Below the pieces are notes generated by a model. It had not been told where the DNA came from. It was given only the letters and a program-made list of their open reading frames with translations, and made no database searches. A program made the position numbers and the translations under genes. A stretch of 64,000 bases of DNA from JAVBWO01 sp036677375 (GTDB taxonomy: Bacteria > Bacillota > Dehalobacteriia > UBA4068 > UBA4997): assembly GCA_036677375.1 (NCBI GenBank), contig JAVBWO010000005.1:62001-126000 (forward strand). The letters run 5' to 3'. Positions 24,296-33,256 of the stretch are shown piece by piece; the first letter of the stretch is position 1, and the number at the start of each line of letters is the position of its first letter.

Positions 24296-25975
24296 TTAAG
24301 TAATTTGAGAGTTCAACCGCAGAAGTTCGGCAGCTTGGGCTTTGGTAGCCGCCGTGATATTTTCCCCCGCCAACATGCGGCAAAGCTCTTCCAAACGTTC
24401 TGTCTGATCCAGTCTGCGGATGGTGGTGACGGTACGGCTGTTCTCTTCATTTTTTAAAACCAACAGATGACTGTCCGCATAAGCCGCCACTATCGGCGCG
24501 TGGGTTACACAGACAGTTTGAGTATCTCTTGAGACCTGAGCCAGTTTTCGAGCCACACTGCTTAAGGCAACACCGCCCAAGCCACTGTCTATTTCATCAA
24601 AGATCAAGGTGGGCACCTGATCCATCTGGGCCAGAATAACTTTCACCGCCAGCATGATCCGGGCCATCTCGCCGCCTGAGGCGATTTTGGCCACCGGCTT
24701 ATTTCCCTCGCCAGGATTAGGACAGATCATGAACACCGCTTCGTCCGATCCGGCGGGACCGGGCGGCGCTTCCTGCAAAAGGATGCTGAATACAGCCTGA
24801 GGCATGCAAAGCTCCCGCAATTCGCCAGTGATAGCCTTTCCTAAAGCCGCAGCGGCCTCGCAACGCAGACGCCGTAAAACCCTGCTGTTTTCTTCATAAA
24901 AGGCTTTGGTTTCTTTTAAATTTTTTTGCAGTTCCCGGCCATAGTATTCTTTGTTTTCCACCTGATCCAGCTCCCGGCGGAATTCTTCGCCCCGGTCCAA
25001 AACAGCCTCGATGCTGCCACCGTATTTCCGGCAGATCTCCCTGATCACCGCCAGGCGGTGATTGACTTCTTCCAACCGCGCCGGATCATCCGTCACTTCC
25101 TGCCCATAATCACGGATTTGCTGGGCGGCGTCCTCCAGATCATAATAAACGCTGTTTAACTGCTGCACCAGAGGGTTTAAGCTTTCCTCCGCGGCGGCCA
25201 GCTTTTCGATCTGACACTTGGCGTCCCAAATGCGTTCCAAAGGCGCGCCTTCCCTGCCGCTTTCCAATAAAGCGCTTTGCGCCGCGTGAAGGCTTTGGGC
25301 AATAGAAGCGACATTTTCTAAGCGGTATTGCTCTTGTTTTAAGGATACATCTTCTCCCAAAACCAAAGCGGCCGACTCGATCTCCCGAATCTGCCAAGCT
25401 AAAAACTCGCTTTTGGCCGTCATTTCTTCCTGGGCTTTTTCAAAAGTATCCATAGCAGCCTTGGCGGCAGACCATTTCTCATAAGCCTGCGCCGTTACGG
25501 CTGAAGCCGCAGCCAGTTCCTCTCCGCCGTAACCATCCAAAAGAGCCAGCTGACACCAGGGCAAAAGGATATTCATATGTTCCATTTGTCCATGAATGTT
25601 CACCAGCTGGCTGATGATCTTTTTATAAAAAACCAAAGGGACCGGCCGCAGATTGATGCGGCAGGTGCTCTTGGACGAGCGCTGGATCTCCCGGCTGGAG
25701 AGAAGCTCCTCCGCCGGATCGATCCCTGCCTCAGCCAAATCGGCCAGTACCTGCTTGGGCCAGGGCTCCGTAAAAACGCCCTGCACCAAGCAATTCTCGC
25801 TGCCGGCACGGATATATTCCTGCTGGGCTCTGCCGCCTAAAAGCAGGCCCATAGCGTCGATGACCATGGACTTGCCGGCGCCGGTCTCCCCGGTCAGCAC
25901 ATTCATGCCCGGCAGCCATTGAATGGAAGCCTGCTCGATTAAGGCCAAATTCTCCACATGCAGTTCCTTCAACAT
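24296..25975 (-). CDS. recN: DNA repair protein RecN
   Basis: 559 residues, SMC-like. Walker A is GETGAGKSMVID near residue 30, the signature IASGGEMARIMLAVKVILA near residue 433 and Walker B TLIFDEIDSGLGG. The middle is coiled-coil rich. It acts early in double-strand break repair. It follows argR, the conserved argR-recN order, and ends the operon that begins with the OLE RNA region. Confidence 0.97.
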   Translation of the reverse strand: MLKELHVENLALIEQASIQWLPGMNVLTGETGAGKSMVIDAMGLLLGGRAQQEYIRAGSENCLVQGVFTEPWPKQVLADLAEAGIDPAEELLSSREIQRSSKSTCRINLRPVPLVFYKKIISQLVNIHGQMEHMNILLPWCQLALLDGYGGEELAAASAVTAQAYEKWSAAKAAMDTFEKAQEEMTAKSEFLAWQIREIESAALVLGEDVSLKQEQYRLENVASIAQSLHAAQSALLESGREGAPLERIWDAKCQIEKLAAAEESLNPLVQQLNSVYYDLEDAAQQIRDYGQEVTDDPARLEEVNHRLAVIREICRKYGGSIEAVLDRGEEFRRELDQVENKEYYGRELQKNLKETKAFYEENSRVLRRLRCEAAAALGKAITGELRELCMPQAVFSILLQEAPPGPAGSDEAVFMICPNPGEGNKPVAKIASGGEMARIMLAVKVILAQMDQVPTLIFDEIDSGLGGVALSSVARKLAQVSRDTQTVCVTHAPIVAAYADSHLLVLKNEENSRTVTTIRRLDQTERLEELCRMLAGENITAATKAQAAELLRLNSQIT

Positions 25976-25992
25976 GGCGTCACCCCAAAGCT

Positions 25993-26445
25993 TTATTGTA
26001 CCAGCGCCTGCAATTGTTCCACAATCAGCGGCGTGTCTTCTTTCTCCCGCACCACCACCATAATGGTGTCATCTCCCGCTACCGTACCCAAGATCTCTTT
26101 CCAGCCCAGCCCGTCCAAACAGGCGGCCACGCCTTGGGCGGTGGCCGAAAGGGTGCGCACCACCACGATGTTTTCACTATGGGAAATCTTTAATACATTA
26201 TCCCGGAACATCCTTTTGGCGCGGTCGAAATTATTGCCCAGCGCCATATTGGGAGAGAAGCTATAACAAAAGGAATTTTCCCCCGTTGCCACCTTGACCA
26301 GTCCCAATTCTTTGATATCCCGGGAAATGGTAGCCTGGGTCACGTCAAAACCATATTTTTTTAATTCATCGGTCAGCTGGAATTGAGTTTCAATCTTTTG
26401 ACTTTCGATAATCTCTCGAATCTTTTTATGCCGTCGATTCTTCAT
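25993..26445 (-). CDS. argR: Arginine repressor ArgR/AhrC
   Basis: 150 residues, the usual length. The N-terminal winged helix reads KIREIIESQKIETQFQLTDELKKYGFDVTQATISRDIKELGLVK; the C-terminal hexamerisation/arginine domain contains GTVAGDDTIMVVVREKED. The ATG at 26445 has GGAGGAAG upstream; the open frame continues 13 codons without an RBS and would overlap mnmM. ArgR controls arginine metabolism in response to arginine. Confidence 0.96.
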   Translation of the reverse strand: MKNRRHKKIREIIESQKIETQFQLTDELKKYGFDVTQATISRDIKELGLVKVATGENSFCYSFSPNMALGNNFDRAKRMFRDNVLKISHSENIVVVRTLSATAQGVAACLDGLGWKEILGTVAGDDTIMVVVREKEDTPLIVEQLQALVQ

Positions 26446-27044
26446 ACTGCTTCCTCCTTCACTTTTAATGCATAAAACAGGCATGGCGCCAGTTTTTTAT
26501 TGATCAGGTAAAATCCTCCTGTTCGCCAAAAAGCGGCAGGCAAAGCTTTCATTTTTTCTTCCACCGCTTCTTTCTCCTCCGGCCCGCCGCCGTGACCGGG
26601 GTAACAAACGGTTACCAGCATGCCGCCCAGGGCAAGCAGCCCCAACGCGGCCTCCACAGCCAAGGCCGTACTTTCTGCCTTGGTCAGGATGGTTTCATCG
26701 CCGCCAGGCAGAAATCCCAGGTTAAAAAGAACGCCTTTGAGCCCGGCAGGCACGTAGGAAGCCATATCGGCGTGATCCGCCTGATATAATATCACACCGG
26801 ACAAGATCTGATTTTCCGCCAGCAACCGGCGGGTGGAGTCAAGCGCCTCTTTTTGGATATCAAAAGCATAGACGCAGCCTTCCCGGCCCACCTGCCGTGC
26901 CAAAAACAGGGTATCCCTGCCTCTGCCGCAGGTAGCGTCCACCGCCGCATCCCCGCTGGTAAGCACCTGGGCCAACAGCCCATGGGCCATTTCCGCCACA
27001 TGGTCGGTCAAGGGCAAAACCAGGTCAGGAGGGGGATGACTCAT
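26442..27044 (-). CDS. mnmM: tRNA (mnm5s2U34) methyltransferase MnmM / YtqB family
   Basis: 200 residues, class I Rossmann methyltransferase. The SAM-binding motif is DATCGRGRDTLFLARQVG, and NLGFLPGGDETILTK and VCYPGHGGGPEEKEAV are hallmarks of the YtqB group, shown in Bacillus to methylate the wobble uridine of some tRNAs. The ATG at 27044 has GTGGAGG upstream; a GTG at 27059 is in frame but contains that RBS. It overlaps nadK by 20 bases and argR by 4, so all three are coupled. Confidence 0.87.
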   Translation of the reverse strand: MSHPPPDLVLPLTDHVAEMAHGLLAQVLTSGDAAVDATCGRGRDTLFLARQVGREGCVYAFDIQKEALDSTRRLLAENQILSGVILYQADHADMASYVPAGLKGVLFNLGFLPGGDETILTKAESTALAVEAALGLLALGGMLVTVCYPGHGGGPEEKEAVEEKMKALPAAFWRTGGFYLINKKLAPCLFYALKVKEEAV

Positions 27045-27918
27045 GAGAATCGCCTCCACTGTAAAACTTTTCCCGAAGCGTTTTAAAAAATCCCGGATAA
27101 CCCAGATTCACAAAAAGTGCCTTATCTTTGCTTTGCCGCACTAAAACTTTATCTCCCGCCGTCAAAGCATAAGAAACCTGCCCATCCGCCAAAAAAGCCG
27201 CCTCATTCCTTAAAGCGCCAGGGATGATTTCAATGGTGCTTTCGGCCGGCGCAATGATCGTGCGGGCATGCATTGAATGGGCCGCCACCGGCGTAACTAA
27301 AAAAAGCTTCATCTGCGGCATCACAATAGGTCCCCCCGCCGACAGAGAATAAGCAGTAGAGCCGATGGGAGAGGCGACAATGACGCCGTCCCCCCGGTAG
27401 CAGGAAACGAATTCGCCATTGATCAAAACTTCCAAAATGATATTCCGGGCGATGCCCCGGCTGTGAATCACAATATCATTCACGGCGGCACAGGTATAGA
27501 GTTTTTCCTGCCGGCGGTAAATTAGCCCTTCCAAAAGCATGCGTTCCTCCAGGGTATATTCGCAGCGTACCAACTGATCCAAGGCAGTCTCCAGATCTTT
27601 TGGCTCCAAAGCGGCCAAAAAGCCCAGGCTGCCCAGATTGACTCCTAAAAGGGGAATGCTGTATGGCGCTAAAAGGCGGGCGGCGTGCAGGATGCTGCCG
27701 TCTCCGCCAAAGACCAAAGCAATATCAGGTTTTTCCAAAGCGATTTTGGCCAATGATTCTTCCACCAAAAGCTCCGCCGTAGACCAAGGCTCGCCCGTAA
27801 TGGTGGGAATCACATGGACGTTCCTTCTTTTCAAACCTTCCGCCATTTGCATAACATAGGGCAAGGCATGTATTTTTTTATCGTTGATTATACATATTGC
27901 TTTTTTTAAGCAAGCCAT
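27025..27918 (-). CDS. nadK: NAD kinase
   Basis: 297 residues beginning MACLKKAICIINDKKIHALP. The catalytic GGDGS motif is in IALVFGGDGSILHAARLL, followed by GVNLGSLGFLA and DGVIVASPIGSTAYSLSAGGPIV. It phosphorylates NAD to NADP. The ATG at 27918 lies 9 bases after AAGGTG; a TTG 7 codons upstream is also open. It lies in the tlyA-nadK-mnmM-argR-recN series, though a small RHH gene and ~1 kb of mostly non-coding DNA now separate it from tlyA. Confidence 0.95.
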   Translation of the reverse strand: MACLKKAICIINDKKIHALPYVMQMAEGLKRRNVHVIPTITGEPWSTAELLVEESLAKIALEKPDIALVFGGDGSILHAARLLAPYSIPLLGVNLGSLGFLAALEPKDLETALDQLVRCEYTLEERMLLEGLIYRRQEKLYTCAAVNDIVIHSRGIARNIILEVLINGEFVSCYRGDGVIVASPIGSTAYSLSAGGPIVMPQMKLFLVTPVAAHSMHARTIIAPAESTIEIIPGALRNEAAFLADGQVSYALTAGDKVLVRQSKDKALFVNLGYPGFFKTLREKFYSGGDSHESSPS

Positions 27919-27939
27919 GAAACATTTCACCTTCTTCAA

Positions 27940-28181
27940 ACTATTGGTATAATTATACCAAATTTTACGAGAAAATAAAGAAATTTTTTATAATTATACT
28001 GATTCATTAAGAGATGTTATTTCGGATCCCGGATTGTATTTTTGCCCTGCTCCATGCATAAATCTTTTCCAAGCTTCCGGCAATTATACAATTTTCTGTC
28101 ATTTTGCACAAAAATTAAATTAAAAGTTTTAATAAAAAGTAAGGTAACACCTCATAAGGAAGTTAAGGGAGACTCCTTTCA
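27940..28181. other. AT-rich intergenic DNA upstream of nadK
   Basis: About 240 bp with no supported gene. The promoter for nadK-mnmM-argR-recN probably lies here, since the gap from tlyA is long. Confidence 0.45.
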
Positions 28182-28230
28182 ATATCGCAACAGCGGCATA
28201 GGATTTAATTCCATGCCGCTGTTGCGATAT
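28182..28230. repeat. 18-bp perfect inverted repeat downstream of RHH gene
   Basis: ATATCGCAACAGCGGCAT, 13-base loop, and its exact complement. It lacks a T-tract on either strand, so it is not a typical rho-independent terminator. It lies about 40 bp after the RHH gene stop. Confidence 0.6.
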
Positions 28231-28270
28231 ATAAAATTACCCCAATCTTTTTATAAGAACTCGCCTTAGC

Positions 28271-28468
28271 TTAACGAGGAGAGATCGTTCTTTCTTTACC
28301 ATTCACCTCAATTTTACCGTAGATGGTCTCATATTCAGAAACACGCTTTTTGATATATTGCTCGATCTCCTTGTTAGCAGAACGACCTTCAGATTCTGCG
28401 ATATAACGAAATTTTTGAAAAAACAATCGATCTACACGCAAGGTATACCTCAATAATTTGTCCTCCAT
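28271..28468 (-). CDS. Arc-like ribbon-helix-helix DNA-binding protein
   Basis: 65 residues: the beta strand RYTLRVD and helices FFQKFRYIAESEGRSANKEI and EQYIKKRVSEYE match the Arc/TraY-type RHH fold, with the helix-helix turn at GRSANKE. The ATG at 28468 follows GAGGGAGGACC. Such proteins repress their own promoter or act as antitoxins, but no toxin gene is adjacent. It sits alone in a ~1-kb gap inside the otherwise compact tlyA-nadK region. Confidence 0.8.
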   Translation of the reverse strand: MEDKLLRYTLRVDRLFFQKFRYIAESEGRSANKEIEQYIKKRVSEYETIYGKIEVNGKERTISPR

Positions 28469-28499
28469 AGGTCCTCCCTCATTTCACTATATTGATATC

Positions 28500-28575
28500 A
28501 TTATGGTTAGATTATAGTGGATTTATGGCATCACAACAAAATTAGTGACAAAATGGTGAAATTATGGTGGATATG
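28500..28575. promoter_or_regulatory. Candidate direct-repeat operators upstream of RHH gene
   Basis: TTATGGTTAG, TTATAGTGGA, TTATGGCATC and TTATGGTGGA occur within about 75 bases just upstream of the RHH start. Short direct repeats are the usual binding pattern for RHH dimers. The assignment is inference. Confidence 0.4.
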
Positions 28576-28968
28576 TTATTAGAAGTAGCGTTATGCCTGA
28601 CTATAAAGTAATTTCAAGATGTTTCGAGCTTCGGAGAAGGCGCTTAACATTATAATTAATGCACAGCAAGAATGCGCAGAGCTTTATCATGCAAATCCCT
28701 CGCCAAATTCAAGGTCGTTTCATTTTCAGCAGAAAACAATAAAAGCACAGATAAAAAATAAACTTTGAATCCTTCATTTATCTTTCTGACCGCTTCTTTG
28801 GCAGGCCAGCATATTGTTTGTATTGACACAAACAACGCTGTTGGGACACGCCCCGAATCCCCTGGATACAGATAAAGGGCGAATAGCCAAAGCTATCCGC
28901 CCCAACTTCCCTATTGTGCTCCGCTTCAGGGGCGCGTTTTTTGTCATGTGATTGTAGCTCCTAACCCA
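28576..28968. other. Gap between tlyA and RHH gene; possible gene remnant
   Basis: On the minus strand a 78-codon frame without ATG (roughly 28660-28896) ends TTLNLARDLHDKALRILAVH. It has no RBS-supported start and could be a decayed gene or chance. Nothing else is visible. Confidence 0.25.
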
Positions 28969-29766
28969 TCAGCCGCGCAGGGTTTTTTCGGCGGCTGCCA
29001 CTACGGCGGCAACATCAAGGGCTTGCTCTTCGCCGCTCTTTTGCAAGAGCAGGAGGTACTCGATATTGCCTTTAGGCCCGGTGATAGGCGAAAAATCCAG
29101 CTTCTGCGGCATCAGACAGGAAGCAGCGGCGGCGGCCATGACATTGGCGACGACCTCCAGATGAACGGCGGCATCCCGCACCACGCCGTTTTTCCCTACT
29201 TTCTCTTTACCCGCTTCAAACTGAGGTTTGATCAGTACCATGGCCAGCCCCCCCTCTTTCAGCAAAGGGGCAGCCGCAGGAAAGATCTTACCGATGGAAA
29301 TAAAGGAAACATCCGCCACAAAAAGATCCACCGGCTCAGGAACCTCTTTCTCTGTCAGGTAACGGGCATTGGTTTTTTCCAGCACCACCACCCGGGGGTC
29401 CTGCCGCAGCTTCCAGGCCAGTTGTCCGTAGCCCACATCCACGCTGTACACCCGGGCCGCGCCGTTTTGCAAAGCGCAGTCGGTGAAGCCTCCGGTGGAA
29501 GCGCCCACATCCAACACCACTTTATCCTGAAAATCCAAAGCAAAAGAAGTCACGGCTTTTGCCAGCTTCAAACCGCCCCGGCTAACAAAGGGCAGTTTTT
29601 CCCCTACCAGGGAAATCACGACATCCTCCGCTACACCGGCGCCGGCCTTGTCCACGCAAACCCCGTCCACCTGAACCTCTCCTGCCATAATGGCGGCCTT
29701 GGCCCGTTCTCTGCTTTCAAAAAAACCTTGCTCCACTAAAAACAAATCAAGTCGTGTTTTGGCCAT
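28969..29766 (-). CDS. tlyA: TlyA-family rRNA 2'-O-methyltransferase/hemolysin
   Basis: 265 residues. An S4 RNA-binding domain comes first (RLDLFLVEQGFFESRERAKAAIMAGEVQVDG), then an FtsJ-type methyltransferase with KVVLDVGASTGGFTDCAL as SAM site and DLFVADVSFISIGKI. In Mycobacterium TlyA methylates 16S and 23S rRNA; in Firmicutes it is routinely found next to dxs and nadK, as here. Confidence 0.93.
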   Translation of the reverse strand: MAKTRLDLFLVEQGFFESRERAKAAIMAGEVQVDGVCVDKAGAGVAEDVVISLVGEKLPFVSRGGLKLAKAVTSFALDFQDKVVLDVGASTGGFTDCALQNGAARVYSVDVGYGQLAWKLRQDPRVVVLEKTNARYLTEKEVPEPVDLFVADVSFISIGKIFPAAAPLLKEGGLAMVLIKPQFEAGKEKVGKNGVVRDAAVHLEVVANVMAAAAASCLMPQKLDFSPITGPKGNIEYLLLLQKSGEEQALDVAAVVAAAEKTLRG

Positions 29767-29883
29767 CGTTCATCCTATCCGCGGGGTTTCACCGCATCAA
29801 AAATCTTTTCCGCTGTCTTGATCAGGCATCGGTCAAGATTTTTATATATGATAAATCGCCCGGCCTATCGGGCGGCGGTCATC

Positions 29884-31740
29884 TTATGATCTGCCGACAG
29901 AAGCAAATACTTTTGCGGCCACGGCTTCCGGCGTTAGGCCGTATTTGCGCCGCAGCTCTTCCACGGTGCCCTGGGGAACAAAAGCGTCCGGCAGAGTGAT
30001 CTTCTCCGCCTGAGGGTATACGCCCCGGCTTTGCCAAAATTCCATACAGCCGCTGGCCGCTCCGCCGGTGGCAACCGCTTCTTCCAGCAAAAATACTTTT
30101 TGATAATTGGCAGCCGCCAGAAGCAATTCTTCATCCAACGGCTTGATGAATCTCAAGTCCGCCACGGCCACCGTCACACCTTGAATCCGCAAAAGAGCCG
30201 AGGCTTTACAGGCGATCTCCACCATGGGGCCCACCGCCAAAAGCAAGATATCGCCTTCCCGGCTGAGCCAGGCCCCTTTGCCCCAAACCAGCGGCGCGGG
30301 GGAAATTCCCAAAGGTGCGGTTCCCTTGGGATAGCGGATAGCCACCGGCGATTTTTGCTGGAAAGCTCCGGTCAGCATGGCCTCTAAAGCGCCGGCGTCG
30401 GCCGGCATAGCCACCGTCATATTGGGCATGGTGCGCAGGATCGCCGTATCAAAGATTCCTTGGTGCGTCTCGCCGTCCTCACCTACCAAGCCGGCGCGGT
30501 CCACGGCCAGGATCACCGGCAGATTGGACAGGCAGACATCATGCAGCAGCTGATCATATCCTCTCTGCACGAAGGTAGCATAAATGGCGATAATAGGATA
30601 CAGGCCCGCGGAAGCCATTCCCGCCGAAAAAGTAACCGCGTGCTCCTCCGCGATACCCACATCAAAAAAGCGTTTGGGATAAGCGCCGGCAAAAGGCACC
30701 AAACCGGTACCGTCGGCCATAGCCGCGGTGACGGCCACAATTTTTTTATTTTCCGCCGCCAGCGCTAAAATCGCATTGCTGAAGCATTCCGTATAGCTGC
30801 CCTCGCCGTTTTTCAGCTGCACTCCGGTCTGTACATCGAAAGGGCCCGTGCCGTGAAAAGCATTGGGCCGCATCTCCGCCGGGGGGTATCCTTTGCCCTT
30901 TTTGGTCAGAACATGAACCAAAGTGGGGGTTTGCACAGTCTTGGCCAACTGCAAAATGGAGATGATATCGGCGATATTATGGCCGTCCACCGGCCCCAGA
31001 TAGGTAAAACCCATCTCTTCAAACAAAACGCCGGGAAGCAGAAAATACTTCAAGCTGTTTTTCCAACGCTGCGTAAAATTGGCAATGGGGCGGCCCAAAA
31101 GCGGCAAATGTCCCAAAAATTCCTTGATCCGGCGTTTGCTCCGGCTGTATCTGGGACTGGTGCGCAACCGGGCCAGATGACCCGCCAGGGAACCCACGTT
31201 TTTAGCTATGGACATCTCATTGTCGTTCAACACAACGATAAAAGGGGTTTCCAGCCCGCCGCCATGGTTCATGGCTTCGTAGACCATGCCGCCGGTCAAA
31301 GCGCCGTCGCCCAACACAGCAACCACATGGTTCCCCCCATTCTGCAAACGCAAGGCCTCCGCCATGCCCAAAGCAACCGAGACAGAAGTGCTGCTATGGC
31401 CGGTAATAAAGCTGTCATATTGGCTTTCCTGCGGCTTCGGGAAGCCGCTTAAGCCCTGAAACTGGCGCAGGGTAGCAAAATCGGCCTTGCGCCCGGTCAG
31501 TATCTTATGGGTATAACATTGATGTCCCACATCGAAGACCAGCCGATCCTTGGGCATGTTAAAGACATAATGTAAGGCAACGGTCAGTTCCACCACTCCC
31601 AAATTAGGAGCCAGATGGCCGCCGGTTTGGCTGACCGTTTCAATGAGGAAAGTGCGGATCTCTGCCGCCAGCTGCTGCAATTCTTCCCTGGAAAGAGGCT
31701 TCAGATCCTGAGGGAAGTTTACTTTATCCAATATCGTCAT
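29884..31740 (-). CDS. dxs: 1-deoxy-D-xylulose-5-phosphate synthase
   Basis: 618 residues, full length. The N-terminal part has THKILTGRKADFATLRQFQG and SSTSVSVALGMAEA; the thiamine-diphosphate motif is GDGALTGGMVYEAMNHGG...VVLNDNEMSIAKNVG. The pyrimidine domain has DVGIAEEHAVTFSAGMA. It makes DXP from pyruvate and glyceraldehyde-3-phosphate, the entry to the MEP isoprenoid pathway. It is 3 bp after the OapA gene and followed by tlyA; ispA/xse genes often found upstream in other species are absent. Confidence 0.97.
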   Translation of the reverse strand: MTILDKVNFPQDLKPLSREELQQLAAEIRTFLIETVSQTGGHLAPNLGVVELTVALHYVFNMPKDRLVFDVGHQCYTHKILTGRKADFATLRQFQGLSGFPKPQESQYDSFITGHSSTSVSVALGMAEALRLQNGGNHVVAVLGDGALTGGMVYEAMNHGGGLETPFIVVLNDNEMSIAKNVGSLAGHLARLRTSPRYSRSKRRIKEFLGHLPLLGRPIANFTQRWKNSLKYFLLPGVLFEEMGFTYLGPVDGHNIADIISILQLAKTVQTPTLVHVLTKKGKGYPPAEMRPNAFHGTGPFDVQTGVQLKNGEGSYTECFSNAILALAAENKKIVAVTAAMADGTGLVPFAGAYPKRFFDVGIAEEHAVTFSAGMASAGLYPIIAIYATFVQRGYDQLLHDVCLSNLPVILAVDRAGLVGEDGETHQGIFDTAILRTMPNMTVAMPADAGALEAMLTGAFQQKSPVAIRYPKGTAPLGISPAPLVWGKGAWLSREGDILLLAVGPMVEIACKASALLRIQGVTVAVADLRFIKPLDEELLLAAANYQKVFLLEEAVATGGAASGCMEFWQSRGVYPQAEKITLPDAFVPQGTVEELRRKYGLTPEAVAAKVFASVGRS

Positions 31741-31743
31741 GGA

Positions 31744-32385
31744 CTATAAGTCCTTTCCATTTTCGTTGCCTTTATTACCATTAATATCGTTATTGCCGTT
31801 ATTGCCATTATTGCCATTACAACCATTATAATTATTGTTCTGTTGCAAAATCTCCCGAAAAGCCAGAATCCTCGCCACTTGCCAGACAATCTCATTGGAT
31901 TTTTTGATGGCAAAGGATTTGCCCATGGCTTTGCCGCCTACCGTGAAAGCAGAAACCAGGCCCGTGATGACCACACCACCCCAAACATTGCCTGAGCCAA
32001 AAAATACAATAGCGATGGCGGTGCCTAAGCCGCCGCTGACGGTACCGCAGATATCTCCCACCACGTCATTGCAGATATTGGCGACCCTGTCCGCTTTCCG
32101 CAAAAGAGCCAATGCCTGCTTGGCGCCGGCAATACGGCGCGTGGCCTTGGCATGGAAGGGCGCTTCCCCCGCCGCCGTCACCGCTACGCCGATAATATCA
32201 AAAAGTACCCCGACAAAGATCACCACCAGGAGCAAAAGGATACTCCAGAAAGGAGGTCCCCCGCCTTGCAGCAAAAGATTGGAACTCACCGATAAAAGGG
32301 CAGCAACAAAAAAAGTGCCGATAATCACCTTAGCGATGTATGCTCGGGCACCTTTTGTTTTATGATTCTTATTTGTCTTATTCAT
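31744..32385 (-). CDS. oapA: OLE RNA-associated membrane protein OapA
   Basis: 213 residues with about four hydrophobic segments. Recognisable blocks are ATRRIAGAKQALALLRKADR and VANICNDVVGDICGTVSGG, between helices 2 and 3. This, the size, the place directly before dxs and directly after the OLE RNA region match OapA, the partner that binds OLE RNA and carries it to the membrane in Bacillus halodurans. The C-terminal ~35 residues are an Asn/Gly-rich low-complexity tail (NGNNGNNGNND) coded by repeated ATTGCCATT-type triplets, unlike the rest of the protein. The ATG at 32385 is chosen; a TTG at 32406 is also possible. Confidence 0.85.
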   Translation of the reverse strand: MNKTNKNHKTKGARAYIAKVIIGTFFVAALLSVSSNLLLQGGGPPFWSILLLLVVIFVGVLFDIIGVAVTAAGEAPFHAKATRRIAGAKQALALLRKADRVANICNDVVGDICGTVSGGLGTAIAIVFFGSGNVWGGVVITGLVSAFTVGGKAMGKSFAIKKSNEIVWQVARILAFREILQQNNNYNGCNGNNGNNGNNDINGNKGNENGKDL

Positions 32386-32529
32386 TGACAATGCGATTCG
32401 CTCCAATGATTATTGTCTTCCCATCAGGGATTCTTGGGCAAAATATGAATATTTATTCAAAAAACACTTTACATAAATTTAGTTTTAAAAAGACCAATAT
32501 AGAATATACATAGAAAATGCGTGCTGATA

Positions 32530-33112
32530 TGTGGGCTCCCCCGAGATAAACTTTATGGCTTAGGTCTGGCAGGTTTTCCCGTTGACCGCGCCATCTGTCA
32601 CCAGAATGGAGGTTTCCCATTAGGGGTCAACCTGTCGCGTTGCCGCCGACAGAGCCAGATCACCACTTAGTCCATACTTTAATCCCCCGAGGTCTTGGAC
32701 AGCCTAGGAGTTTTCCTCAACGATAGCACAGAACTTTTAGCCTCTTTTGCAGCATTGGTTTCAATCCCGAAAGCCACTTTCCTATGGTCTTCGGAAAGTG
32801 CCGGTTATAAAATCCACCAATACCACTCAAGGCAGGCTACACTGCACGCAGCATTCACCACATGCAGGTTCTAATCCCAAGCCGTAGTTCCTTTAGCCTG
32901 ACCAAGGCCATTCCCCACATACTTGGGTCTCCGCGGAAGCGGGGTCAGCGTCCACATGCCATTGCGGGCCGCCCCATCCTCCTTAACTCCCAGCACCAAC
33001 CCCCGACTGGGCGTCGAAAGCCAGCACCAGGAACTTCATCGATGTGCCCTTAACGGATTTTTAGGCCCGTTCTCAAAGAAGAGTCTATCGACTAGGATAC
33101 TGCGCCACATAC
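32530..33112 (-). ncRNA. ole: OLE RNA (ornate large extremophilic RNA)
   Basis: About 580 bases without a credible ORF lie immediately upstream of oapA and dxs on the minus strand. Base composition is markedly more GC-rich and structured than the AT-rich flanks. Visible helices include CACTTTCC...GGAAAGTG and CCGCTTCCGCGG-type hairpins, and GGTTGACC...GGTCAAC near the 3' part. Size, strand, the strong promoter at its 5' side and the downstream oapA-dxs-tlyA-nadK-argR-recN series are exactly the known OLE context. OLE RNA forms a membrane-located ribonucleoprotein with OapA and affects stress tolerance. Ends are approximate: the 5' end could be near 33149 if transcription starts at the mapped -10. 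A covariance-model search was not possible here. Confidence 0.83.
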
Positions 33113-33155
33113 CAACACAAATCAAAATAATTGGTTTGCAGATAAACTATTTTTT

Positions 33156-33183
33156 ATTATAGCATATTTTTAAAAAAAATCAA
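33156..33183 (-). promoter_or_regulatory. Promoter of OLE RNA
   Basis: On the minus strand TTGATT (33178-33183), 16 bases, then a perfect TATAAT (33156-33161). Start of transcription is expected near 33149. Confidence 0.7.
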
Positions 33184-33256
33184 ATGCTCTTTTTCCCAAA
33201 CACCAAAAGTCATGGTTTTTTAATATTATGTATTATTTTACACATATTCCAAAATT

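Noticed and set aside
32862..33162. Small plus-strand ORFs (63 and 79 codons) in the OLE region
   Set aside because: They lie on the opposite strand of the structured RNA, without RBS or protein-like composition.
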